Part shown: piece by piece, positions 8,193 to 15,401 of the stretch | Layout of the letters: every line of letters starts with the position of its first letter | How positions within the stretch are numbered: position 1 is the first letter of the stretch | Origin: Bacillota bacterium | Lineage (GTDB): Bacteria > Bacillota > Clostridia > Clostridiales > Clostridiaceae | DNA length: 25,572 nucleotides | Assembly (NCBI GenBank): GCA_023435985.1 | Contig: JAEZKY010000085.1 | Span: forward strand, 1-25,572 | Direction of reading: 5' to 3' | Made by a program: the position numbers and the translations under genes | The notes under the pieces: generated by a model | The model's input: the letters and a program-made list of their open reading frames with translations, nothing else | What the model was told of the DNA's origin: nothing | Databases searched by the model: none

Positions 8193-8257
8193 ACTTGTTA
8201 TTTATTTTCATGTGCCTAATATTGCAAATTGTAGAAAAATAATTTGGAGGAAAGAGC

Positions 8258-9460
8258 ATGGGCAGAAGAGATTTTTCTAATTTAGAAGATCAAATTAGGG
8301 ATACCGTTAAAAATGCATTTGATGCTATAGATTTTGTGGGAATAAAAAAAGATATTAATGACAAAACTGAAAGCACAATAAATGAAGTTAAAATAAAAAT
8401 TAAGGATAAATCTCATCATTTAAATAAAAAAATGAGATATAAAATAAATAATAATTATGTAAATTTTAATAATATAACTATAAAAGATAAAAATCCTAAA
8501 GAGATGTATATAGCTAAAAGACCTGTTGGAAGTATATCAGGTATTCTATATACTGTATTTGGGGCAATTGGAAGCGGAACTCTTGGAATTTTATTAATCG
8601 TTTATTCAATACTTACATCAATTATGGTAGGATTCGCAACTTTTAATTATGTTAGTCTTGGAATTATGCTGGCTTTTTTTTCAGCAAGTGTAGTTTTGAC
8701 TTTAAGAGGAAGATATTTGAGGAAGAGAGTGAAGCGTTTTAAGGAATATGTCACTTGTCTTGGAGGAAAATATTATTGTTTGATTGAAGACTTAGCTGAG
8801 TCAGTTGGAATGAAAAATAAGTTTGTTGTCAAGGATTTAAGAAAGATGATTGAATTGGATATGTTCCCACAAGCACATATAGATGATGAGCAGACTTACT
8901 TTATGTTAAATGATGAAACTTATGAAAATTATTTGAATTCACAGAGAGTCTTGAAAGAACGCGAGGAAGAAGAACTAAGAAGAGAAAATCAATTAAAAGA
9001 AGAAATAAATGATCCAGCCAAAAAGGAGTTAAGAGATACAATTGAAATAGGAAAAAGTTATATTGAAGAAATAGGAAACATAAGTGATTGCCTACAGGAG
9101 AAGGAAGTTTCGGAAAAGCTAAATAAGCTTAAAAATATTGTAAGTCAAATTTTTAAGAATATCGAACATAATCCTAGAAAGCTGTCAGAAGTCAATAAAT
9201 TTACTAATCACTATCTTCCGATGACATTAAAATTAGTAAATGCGTATAAGGAATTAACGGAGCAGGCAGTTCAAGGAGATAATATAAAAAATGCAAAATG
9301 TGAAATAGAGAAAGCTATAGATAGCATAAATACTGCTTTTGAAAAATTATTAGATGATTTATTTGAAGAAATTGCTTTAGATATATCTACAGATATTTCA
9401 GTTCTTGAGACACTATTTACACAGGAAGGATTAACTAAAAAAGATTTTGAAAAGGAATAG
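8258..9460 (+). CDS. xpaC: XpaC-like membrane protein (5-bromo-4-chloroindolyl phosphate hydrolysis family)
   Basis: A 400-residue protein with an N-terminal charged, partly helical region (1-85), two hydrophobic segments near 92-124 and 130-148, and a long basic/acidic helical C-terminal part (150-400) containing a GGKYYCLIEDLAESVG block and a Glu/Arg-rich stretch (EREEEELRREN) around 229-243. XpaC-family proteins are usually encoded beside TelA, as here with telA three bases downstream, which supports the assignment. The biochemical role is unknown; the family name comes from a Bacillus phenotype on a chromogenic phosphatase substrate. B. subtilis XpaC is roughly half this length, so the C-terminal extension is notable. 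Start ATG with TTGGAGGAAAG ahead. A long structured leader precedes the gene. Confidence 0.75.
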   Translation: MGRRDFSNLEDQIRDTVKNAFDAIDFVGIKKDINDKTESTINEVKIKIKDKSHHLNKKMRYKINNNYVNFNNITIKDKNPKEMYIAKRPVGSISGILYTVFGAIGSGTLGILLIVYSILTSIMVGFATFNYVSLGIMLAFFSASVVLTLRGRYLRKRVKRFKEYVTCLGGKYYCLIEDLAESVGMKNKFVVKDLRKMIELDMFPQAHIDDEQTYFMLNDETYENYLNSQRVLKEREEEELRRENQLKEEINDPAKKELRDTIEIGKSYIEEIGNISDCLQEKEVSEKLNKLKNIVSQIFKNIEHNPRKLSEVNKFTNHYLPMTLKLVNAYKELTEQAVQGDNIKNAKCEIEKAIDSINTAFEKLLDDLFEEIALDISTDISVLETLFTQEGLTKKDFEKE

Positions 9461-9463
9461 TAT

Positions 9464-10660
9464 ATGTTATTAGGAAAGAAGTCAACTAAACCTAAGGAGG
9501 AGGAACTAAAAGTGAATGATGAATTTAAAGAAGATATTGAAGTTACACCAAGCTTAACCTTTGAACCGTTTAAAGAGGAAGCACCAATTTCTAAAGTAAA
9601 AGAAGAAATAAATAAGACAGAAGCTTTTGATGAAGGTAACTTAACAGAAGAAGAAAAGAAGATGGTAGATGAATTTGTGGAGAAAATTGATATAACTAAC
9701 ACAAATTCAATTTTGCAGTATGGGGTAGGAGCGCAAAAGAAAATCGCAGACTTCTCTGAAACTGCTTTAAATAATGTGAAGACTAAGGATTTAGGTGAAG
9801 TTGGGGAAATGCTATCTAACGTGGTAGTTGAATTAAAAAATTTTGATGCAGGCGAAGAGAAAAAAGGGCTCTTTGGTTTATTTAAGAAAACTTCAGAAAA
9901 AGTCTCTCATGTGAGAGCAAAATATGAGAAGGTTGAAGGGAATATAAATAAAATTTGCAGTTCACTTGAAAATCATCAAATACAACTTTTAAAAGATGTT
10001 GCAATGCTAGATAAGATGTATGAAATAAATAAGGTATATTTTAAAGAGCTTTCAATGTATATATTAGCAGGAAAGAAGAAACTTCAAAAATTAGAAAAAG
10101 AAGAACTGCCAGTTTTAGCGGAAAGAGCAAGAGTAAGTGGACTACCAGAGGATGCACAGGCAACAAATGATTTTATGTCTCTTTGCAACCGCTTTGAAAA
10201 GAAAATTCATGATTTAGAGTTAACTAGAATGATTTCTCTTCAAATGGCACCTCAAATTAGATTAGTACAAAATAATGATTCTTTAATGTCTGAGAAAATA
10301 CAATCTACTATCGTTAATACTATTCCGCTTTGGAAGAGTCAGATTGTACTTGCCCTAGGAGTGGCACATTCTAATAATGCAGTTAAAGCTCAAAATGAAG
10401 TGACAAATATGACTAATGAACTTTTACGTAAAAATGCAGAAACTTTAAAAATGTCAACTATAGAAACTGCTAAGGAGTCTGAACGAGGAATTGTAGATAT
10501 TGAAACTCTTAAAAATACTAATGAATCCTTAATCACAACTCTTGACGAAGTACTACGCATTCAAATAGAAGGTAGAGAGAAGCGTAAGGCTGCTGAAGCA
10601 GAGTTACATAATATCGAGGAGCAGTTGAAAAGTAAACTTTTAAGTATTAGGCAGCAATAA
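9464..10660 (+). CDS. telA: TelA-family protein (toxic anion resistance, YaaN-like)
   Basis: A 398-residue cytoplasmic, largely helical protein of the TelA family, named for tellurite resistance in some plasmids; chromosomal homologues such as B. subtilis YaaN are linked to cell-envelope or antimicrobial stress. An acidic N-terminus (1-65) precedes the conserved domain with GLFGLFKKTSEKV near 132-144, LDKMYEINKVYFKELSMYI (LDKMYEINK, YFKELSMYI) near 183-201 and LQMAPQIRLVQNND near 253-266. It follows xpaC by three bases, so the pair is one operon. The start is uncertain: ATG 9464 has AAGGA behind it, but GTG 9512 (residue 17) has a far stronger AAGGAGGAGG at 9494-9503 with eight-base spacing. 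Either start keeps the full conserved domain. Confidence 0.88.
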   Translation: MLLGKKSTKPKEEELKVNDEFKEDIEVTPSLTFEPFKEEAPISKVKEEINKTEAFDEGNLTEEEKKMVDEFVEKIDITNTNSILQYGVGAQKKIADFSETALNNVKTKDLGEVGEMLSNVVVELKNFDAGEEKKGLFGLFKKTSEKVSHVRAKYEKVEGNINKICSSLENHQIQLLKDVAMLDKMYEINKVYFKELSMYILAGKKKLQKLEKEELPVLAERARVSGLPEDAQATNDFMSLCNRFEKKIHDLELTRMISLQMAPQIRLVQNNDSLMSEKIQSTIVNTIPLWKSQIVLALGVAHSNNAVKAQNEVTNMTNELLRKNAETLKMSTIETAKESERGIVDIETLKNTNESLITTLDEVLRIQIEGREKRKAAEAELHNIEEQLKSKLLSIRQQ

Positions 10661-10744
10661 AAATGAGATGATTTCATAATATTTAGCAGAAAGCTTATCA
10701 GTCGATGGATAATAATATATTAAAGATTACTGAGTTTAAATTGT

Positions 10745-10786
10745 AAAAAAGATATATAGCTTGTACTTGAGCTATATATCTTTTTT
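10745..10786. terminator. Bidirectional intrinsic terminator between telA and the chitinase gene
   Basis: AAAAAAGATATATAGCT (10745-10761) pairs perfectly with AGCTATATATCTTTTTT (10770-10786), 17 pairs with an eight-base loop. A and T tracts on both sides suit convergent telA (plus) and chitinase (minus) transcripts. Confidence 0.9.
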
Positions 10787-10822
10787 GTTATAGAAAATTA
10801 TTTTTTAAACTTTGCAAGTTAC

Positions 10823-10900
10823 TCAAAAATACTTAATCCAAGCTGGATAGGTAGTAGAGTAAGATGATGTAGTGCTATCGACCATTGTATTTTGAGTATC
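10823..10900 (-). pseudogene. Out-of-frame remnant of a third CBM5/12 unit after the chitinase stop
   Basis: Directly after the chitinase stop (10902-10900) another minus-strand frame reads 25 codons to TGA at 10825-10823: a Ser/Thr-rich linker followed by TTYPAWIKYF. TTYPAW also opens one of the intact CBM5/12 modules (TTYPAWNSSKAY), and the 12-base block TATCCAGCTTGG (10838-10849, read on the minus strand) is identical to that module's DNA. This suggests the protein once ran on into another module copy, lost by frameshift and truncation. A sequencing indel is possible. Confidence 0.5.
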
Positions 10901-12639
10901 TAAATAATAGCAGCAGATGAAGTAGTAGTTCTAATGGTTATTGAAGAAGTAATTGCTGAACTATTAGGACCGATTAATTGCCAAACATCAGAAGAACCAG
11001 GAGTATCACCTTGAGTCCACCATTTAGCTTTATAATCATTGCCATTATAAGAAACAGTATCTCCACCTACGTATACTTTACTGCTGTCCCAAACTGGATA
11101 AGTAGTGGGATTTGTCGGATTGGTTGGTGTAGTAGTATCTGAACCGATTAATTGCCAAACATCGGAAGAACCAGGAGTATCACCTTGAGTCCACCATTTA
11201 GCTTTATAATCATTGCCATTATAAGAAACAGTATCTCCACTTACATAAGCTTTGCTACTATTCCAAGCTGGATAAGTGGTAGGATTTGTTGGAGTACTTG
11301 GGTCACTTGGGGTATTATTAATATTAAATTTATTTGCCATTATAGAGGTTAGTGGAAATCCATTTGGATCATCTCCAGAAATTTCCCAAGCTATCATACC
11401 TCCAAAGCCATTATCTAATACGTAATCACATTTCTCGGAAAGAGATTCCTGGTCTTCATATGAATACATAATTCCCTCTGATGCATTATAAAGATATGGA
11501 ACCTTGGCATATGGATCTCTATATTTAACGTATCCGGATGTATTTTCTAGTTCTTTCATTTTAAAATAAGGATTTTGTCCACCAGGAGATTGTGGACTGT
11601 CCCATGAACCTATGGGAGCACCATTTGCAGAAGCAAATAATCCAGGAAGATTTCCTCCATTATTTATAACGTTTTTCCATCCTCTTGAATAGAAAGGCGT
11701 TCCAACATTAAGTTTATATGCAGGAATATTATACGTATCTCTATATAATTTCATTGCTGAGTCAGTGTTATATTTGTTTTTTATATCTACAGGAGATGTT
11801 GCAGATGGATCATTAGGATTTGCATATAATGCAGAATGATGATTAGTTGTAGTTTCCCATGCTCCATGTATATCATATGTCATAACATTTAGAAAATCTA
11901 AATATTGTGCATAGACATTTGGTTCAGTCAATTGTGCCTTATCGTATCCAGCTGGAGCTGCTATTGTAAGCATTTTGTTAGATAATCCGTTATTATTATA
12001 AGCTTCACGGATTTCACGAAGTAACGAAGTGAAATTTTCTCTGTCTTCTGGTCCTCCTGGACAGCCTCTGTCATTTGAATCATTTGGGTCAGCTTGTCTA
12101 TTAATGCCAGGGAATTCCCAATCTATATCTATACCATCGATAAATGGATATTGTTTTAGAAAACTTACAACACTGTTAATAAAAACAGCACGAGAAGTAG
12201 AATTAGAAGCCATTGCATGGAAATTTTCACCTCTTGTCCATCCTCCGACTGAAATCATTACTTTTACATTAGAATATAGAGATTTGTAATATTTGTATTC
12301 ACCTATATGTCCTCTAAGCTGATTCGTATCCCAGCCTTCAGAGTGTGGAAAAGATTTGTCAAAATCTGCATAAGAATCGGTACTAGCTAATTTAAAATCT
12401 GAATTTACCTCGAAGAATGCATGATTAATTACAGTAACTTTATCCCAAGGAATTTGATCAACTGACATATTACTGTGAGCAGCATTATACGTACCCCAAT
12501 TAGGGAAATATACTACAATATTTTTTTTTGCAGTACCATCAGTTTTTTCAGCTGCTCTTGGCATTAAAGTAGTTTGTGTAAATGTAAGCAAAAATACTAT
12601 AAAGAAAGCAAAGTATTTTTTTAATTTTATGCGTTTCAA
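10900..12639 (-). CDS. Secreted GH18 chitinase with two CBM5/12 modules
   Basis: A 579-residue exported chitinase. A signal peptide (1-29: KR-rich start, hydrophobic core, LMPRAA) precedes a GH18 barrel (about 38-440) with SVGGW near 132 and the catalytic motif DGIDIDWEF, where D168, D171, D173 and the acid/base E175 fit DxxDxDxE; the late barrel motif GMIAWEISGDD is present. A Pro/Thr linker leads to two chitin-binding modules (YPAWNSSKAYVSGDTV... and YPVWDSSKVYVGGDTV..., each with AKWWTQGDTPGSSDVW). The modules are nearly identical in DNA. Start is TTG 12639 with AAGGGG about ten bases before; no ATG or GTG is in frame nearby. The C-terminal tail after module 2 looks truncated by a frameshift. 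It is transcribed divergently from sigI behind a shared-motif promoter at 12810-12842. Confidence 0.93.
   Translation of the reverse strand: MKRIKLKKYFAFFIVFLLTFTQTTLMPRAAEKTDGTAKKNIVVYFPNWGTYNAAHSNMSVDQIPWDKVTVINHAFFEVNSDFKLASTDSYADFDKSFPHSEGWDTNQLRGHIGEYKYYKSLYSNVKVMISVGGWTRGENFHAMASNSTSRAVFINSVVSFLKQYPFIDGIDIDWEFPGINRQADPNDSNDRGCPGGPEDRENFTSLLREIREAYNNNGLSNKMLTIAAPAGYDKAQLTEPNVYAQYLDFLNVMTYDIHGAWETTTNHHSALYANPNDPSATSPVDIKNKYNTDSAMKLYRDTYNIPAYKLNVGTPFYSRGWKNVINNGGNLPGLFASANGAPIGSWDSPQSPGGQNPYFKMKELENTSGYVKYRDPYAKVPYLYNASEGIMYSYEDQESLSEKCDYVLDNGFGGMIAWEISGDDPNGFPLTSIMANKFNINNTPSDPSTPTNPTTYPAWNSSKAYVSGDTVSYNGNDYKAKWWTQGDTPGSSDVWQLIGSDTTTPTNPTNPTTYPVWDSSKVYVGGDTVSYNGNDYKAKWWTQGDTPGSSDVWQLIGPNSSAITSSITIRTTTSSAAII
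10970..11240 (-). repeat. Tandem CBM5/12-coding repeat, 174-bp period
   Basis: Bases 10970-11066 and 11144-11240 match over 97 positions with a single difference (A/G near 10990 versus 11164). The 174-bp period equals one 58-residue module plus linker. Such near identity at synonymous sites indicates recent duplication or gene conversion. A partial third copy lies at 10838-10849. Confidence 0.9.
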
Positions 12640-12705
12640 AGCACATCAACCCCTTCTATAACATTAATTAAAAGTTTCTATAAATATTTTTGATAGTAAA
12701 ATAAT

Positions 12706-12714
12706 TCACCTCCT
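12706..12714 (-). promoter_or_regulatory. Orphan Shine-Dalgarno in the chitinase leader (STAB-SD-like)
   Basis: The minus strand reads AGGAGGTGA, a full anti-SD match, about 67 bases before the TTG start and with no ATG, GTG or TTG in register behind it. Such start-less ribosome sites stabilise some Bacillus mRNAs by holding a 30S subunit. Function here is inference. Confidence 0.45.
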
Positions 12715-12809
12715 AAACTTAAAAAGTAGTAATATTCCTTATGTAGAAAATATTGAAAGCTAATATGTGGAAGTTTTAAAAGAATTTATATATTGTCATG
12801 ATATATAAA

Positions 12810-12842
12810 TACGTAAGTTACGTTAATTTTTTGTGGGACAAA
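12810..12842 (-). promoter_or_regulatory. SigI-like promoter of the chitinase gene
   Basis: On the minus strand TTTGTCCCAC (12842-12833), exactly 17 bases, then TACGTA (12815-12810). The same two blocks with the same spacing precede the GH64 gene at 13874-13906. A C-rich -35 and a CG-containing -10 agree with what I recall of SigI promoters and not with sigma-A. The predicted leader is about 165 bases. Confidence 0.55.
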
Positions 12843-12962
12843 ACAATTTTTTTTGTTCCATAAAATTTCAGTTTTATGACAACATAAATCAATTAATAAA
12901 AGAATTATTATTCACTTATGCCAATATATGCCTCTTTTATGCCAAGTTATCTTCCCAAGGAA

Positions 12963-12991
12963 TTTACATGAATTTATAATATAGATAATAT
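12963..12991 (+). promoter_or_regulatory. Possible sigma-A promoter of sigI
   Basis: TTTACA (12963-12968), 17 bases, TAATAT (12986-12991), about 70 bases before the sigma gene. The shared TTTGTCCCAC/TACGTA pair was not found in this orientation. Confidence 0.35.
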
Positions 12992-13061
12992 TTAGAAGGA
13001 ATTTTGTGAGTTTTTCAATGTTATGCTTGCTGGAATAAAACTGGATTAAGGGGTGAGGGAT

Positions 13062-13835
13062 TTGTTATTAAGTAGGCCATCTTATGAAGATATAAGATAT
13101 GATAAGCAAATATATGAGTATATAAGAAAAATAAGAGAAGGTGATATTAAATTAAGAAATCAGGTGATAGGTGATTATTTATCATTCATAGCACAATCAG
13201 TTTCGAAAGTATCAGGGAAATATGAAGACATACAAAGTAGTGATAAATTTAGCATAGGGATGATAGCTTTTAATGAAGCAATTAATAATTATGATGAAAG
13301 AAAGGGGGGCAATTTTTTTTATTATTGTGATTTGCTCATTAGAAATAGAGTTATTGATTATTATAGAAAAAATGAAAGAAACCACAAAGTGTATCCGTTT
13401 ACGTATTTTGAGAGCGAAAATGAATTTAGCTTTGAAGAAAAATATTTAAAATCTGATTCGTTTTATCAATATGAAAATGTAGAAATACAAGAAGGAATAG
13501 AATTTCTAGAAAAAAAGCTAAGTGAATTTAACATAAGTTTAGAAGATGTAATAAAAAAAATACCTAAACATAGAGATTCTATTAATATGTGTATAAGAAT
13601 TGCGAAAAGCTTATGTGATAGTGATTATCTGTATAGTAAATTGCTCAAAAAGAAATCTGTTCCACTAAAAGAATTGCTACAGAGAGTTGAAGTACATAAA
13701 AGGACTATAGAAAGAAATAGGAAGTTTATAATTACAGTAAGTTTAATGATTAGAACTGATTATATTTGCGTAGATGAATATCTAGAAAATAATTTAAAAA
13801 ATAATAATACATATAATGATATCTATAAATGCTGA
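13062..13835 (+). CDS. sigI: SigI-family RNA polymerase sigma factor
   Basis: A 257-residue sigma-70-related factor (B. subtilis SigI is about 250). The N-terminal part shows sigma region 2 features: QVIGDYLSFIAQSVSKV, then FSIGMIAFNEAINNYDERKGGNFFYYC (GMIAFNEAI, NYDERKGGNF) and LLIRNRVIDYYRK, the -10 recognition area. The C-terminal helix-turn-helix around VEVHKRTIERNRKFIITVSLM closely fits the SigI-specific pattern (S.KT.ERNRKYIIA). Start is taken as TTG 13062, eight bases after AAGGGG; GTG 13053 is in frame but overlaps that site. SigI genes are commonly followed by rsgI, an anti-sigma with an extracellular sensor. Here no rsgI follows; the next gene is a secreted glucanase. Flanking glycosidases suggest control of polysaccharide degradation. 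Confidence 0.82.
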   Translation: MLLSRPSYEDIRYDKQIYEYIRKIREGDIKLRNQVIGDYLSFIAQSVSKVSGKYEDIQSSDKFSIGMIAFNEAINNYDERKGGNFFYYCDLLIRNRVIDYYRKNERNHKVYPFTYFESENEFSFEEKYLKSDSFYQYENVEIQEGIEFLEKKLSEFNISLEDVIKKIPKHRDSINMCIRIAKSLCDSDYLYSKLLKKKSVPLKELLQRVEVHKRTIERNRKFIITVSLMIRTDYICVDEYLENNLKNNNTYNDIYKC

Positions 13836-13873
13836 AATTTATTATAAAAACTAATTGATTCAATTTCAAGATA

Positions 13874-13906
13874 TTTGTCCCACTTAAAATATGGTGGTGA
13901 TACGTA
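13874..13906 (+). promoter_or_regulatory. SigI-like promoter of the GH64-GH16 operon
   Basis: TTTGTCCCAC (13874-13883), 17 bases, TACGTA (13901-13906). Identical blocks and spacing to the chitinase promoter on the other strand. The run TACGTATAAT also contains a TATAAT-like hexamer (GTATAAT), but no sigma-A -35 fits it at 17 bases, so SigI-type use is favoured. Predicted start near 13912. Confidence 0.55.
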
Positions 13907-13928
13907 TAATGTATATAAAATTAAAATA

Positions 13929-13975
13929 AGGAGGGAAGAGAATTTAAAAATATAAAAACTATGTAGTAGCATAGT
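13929..13975 (+). promoter_or_regulatory. Orphan Shine-Dalgarno plus hairpin in the GH64 leader (STAB-SD-like)
   Basis: AAGGAGGGAAGAG begins at 13928, about 16 bases from the predicted transcript end, with no start codon in register. A hairpin ACTATG (13958-13963) with CATAGT (13970-13975) follows. The true gene start at 14003 has its own AAAGGGGGAG. Confidence 0.4.
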
Positions 13976-14002
13976 AAAAAAGTTGATAAAAGGGGGAGTT
14001 TT

Positions 14003-15373
14003 ATGTTAAAAAAGATCTCAATATTTTTTATGTTATTTGCAATGCTGTTTTCGACAATGCTATTTAACACTAAGGTTTATGCAGCCAGCGATTATACAAA
14101 TGGAATTTCTGTATCAGGAACAACTGCAACTATTTGGTTTAAATCTAATGTAAATACAAGCTGGAGTGATGTTCACTATACCGTGAACTCTGGAATTCAA
14201 CAAAATTTTAGAATGACTTATAACAGCTCATTAGGAAGGTATGAACAAAATGTATCTGTATCTAAAGGGGATGTTATACAGTATTCCTTTACGTATAATA
14301 ATGGTACTCCAGCATATGATACACAAAGTTTTAGTTACACAGTAGGTTCTACTGATAATGGTGGTGGAAATGCTAATCCAGGAACAAGTTCATCAATATA
14401 TTCAATTAAAGCCTCAGATATTCCATCATCGACAGGTAATGGTGTGTTGAGCCTAAAATTAATGAATGGAACTAATGGAAAATATACTGACAATCAAGTT
14501 TATTGGGGGATAATTGGTAAAATACCGGGTACGGATACTTGGGCTTACTTGGATTTGAATGGGAATCTTGTACCAATTTCTACAGCTTTAAATGATGCTT
14601 CAGGGCATTTAACTAAAAATGGTCAAAACTATGCAAATATTTATCACAAGATAAGTGATGCAGGCTGGGTTAACTTACCTAAGATAACATCAGGTAGAAT
14701 GTTTATAAGTATGGGATCAACTTGTTATATAAAAACTTACGACAATGGTTTTGCAGGACCAGATATAAATAATCCTTCAGATCCAAATATAAACGTGTAT
14801 TTCGATTTTATTGAATTCACGGTAGATAATGCAGGATATCATGGAAATGTAACAAGAGTTGATCAATTCGGATTTCCAATGCAACATAGACTTATAAATA
14901 AAGCTGGAAATTATGATAAAACAGTTGGTGAACGTGAATCAGAAACTCGTGATGGTATTTTTGAGGAATACAAAAATGAAGTACCGACTGAATTTAAATC
15001 ACTTGCAACACTTGAAGCACCATATAGAATTGTTTGTCCAATAAGCGGTCCATTTAAAGAAGGCGGAGCTTATGCAAATTACTTTGCAGGATATAGTAAT
15101 GTATCAACAAGAGATATATTATTAGGAATTGGTGGAGCATCTACTAATGTAGTATGTGCAGCTTTGAATAGACATGTATATGAAAACCAAAGTAATTGGA
15201 ATAATGTAAGTGCATATTATAAAGCAGCACCAGCGAATTATTATGCTAAATTCTGGCATGATCATAGTATAGATGGTTTAGCATATGGTTTTTGTTATGA
15301 CGATGTTAATGGACAGGCTGCTTATGTGGAAGTAGGTGATCCAAAAGGCGTAATAGTAAGAGCAGGATGGTAA
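14003..15373 (+). CDS. Secreted GH64 endo-beta-1,3-glucanase with N-terminal CBM56
   Basis: A 456-residue exported enzyme that cleaves beta-1,3-glucan (curdlan, laminarin, fungal wall glucan). The signal peptide runs 1-27 with a VYA/AS cleavage site. Residues 30-113 look like a CBM56 beta-1,3-glucan-binding module (GTTATIWFKSNVNTSWSDVHY, read as TATIWFKSN and SWSDVHYT). A Gly/Asn linker leads to the GH64 domain (130-456). E271 in DFIEFTV and D287 in RVDQFGFPM are 16 residues apart, the same spacing as the catalytic Glu/Asp pair known from the Streptomyces matensis laminaripentaose-producing enzyme. The GH16 gene follows after 28 bases, forming an operon. The place after sigI, often held by rsgI, is taken by this gene. 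Confidence 0.88.
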   Translation: MLKKISIFFMLFAMLFSTMLFNTKVYAASDYTNGISVSGTTATIWFKSNVNTSWSDVHYTVNSGIQQNFRMTYNSSLGRYEQNVSVSKGDVIQYSFTYNNGTPAYDTQSFSYTVGSTDNGGGNANPGTSSSIYSIKASDIPSSTGNGVLSLKLMNGTNGKYTDNQVYWGIIGKIPGTDTWAYLDLNGNLVPISTALNDASGHLTKNGQNYANIYHKISDAGWVNLPKITSGRMFISMGSTCYIKTYDNGFAGPDINNPSDPNINVYFDFIEFTVDNAGYHGNVTRVDQFGFPMQHRLINKAGNYDKTVGERESETRDGIFEEYKNEVPTEFKSLATLEAPYRIVCPISGPFKEGGAYANYFAGYSNVSTRDILLGIGGASTNVVCAALNRHVYENQSNWNNVSAYYKAAPANYYAKFWHDHSIDGLAYGFCYDDVNGQAAYVEVGDPKGVIVRAGW

Positions 15374-15401
15374 AATATAAAAATAAATTGGAGGTAGTAT
15401 T

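Larger units (their letters stand above)
7837..8213. repeat. 377-bp segment bounded by a perfect 17-bp inverted repeat
   Basis: ACATGAAAATAAATAAC at 7837-7853 is exactly reverse-complemented at 8197-8213. Between the arms lie a good promoter (7943-7971) and a cluster of hairpins (8080-8192), and no open reading frame of note. No target duplication is visible outside the arms (TTGGAA left, GCCTAA right). It could be a small non-autonomous element or an RNA closed by a long stem. The left arm also forms part of the local hairpin after fliB. This accounts for the 437-bp gene-free stretch 7821-8257. Confidence 0.5.
12640..13061. other. Divergent regulatory region between the chitinase gene and sigI
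   Basis: About 420 bp, strongly AT-rich, with no open reading frame I credit. It holds the chitinase leader with an orphan Shine-Dalgarno (12706-12714), the SigI-like promoter for the chitinase (12810-12842), a hairpin GGGACAAAA/TTTTGTTCC (12835-12859) overlapping its -35 block, an inverted TTTATATAT...ATATATAAA near 12785-12809, and a possible sigma-A promoter for sigI (12963-12991). Confidence 0.6.

Noticed and set aside
9271..9702. Minus-strand open frame across the xpaC/telA junction
   Set aside because: Serine-rich translation typical of the antisense of Glu/Lys-rich helical genes; overlaps both real genes.
12852..12884. TTTGTTCCAT upstream of sigI as a third copy of the shared promoter (autoregulation)
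   Set aside because: Seventeen bases on, the sequence is ACAACA rather than TACGTA; the similarity comes from the hairpin complement of the chitinase -35 block.
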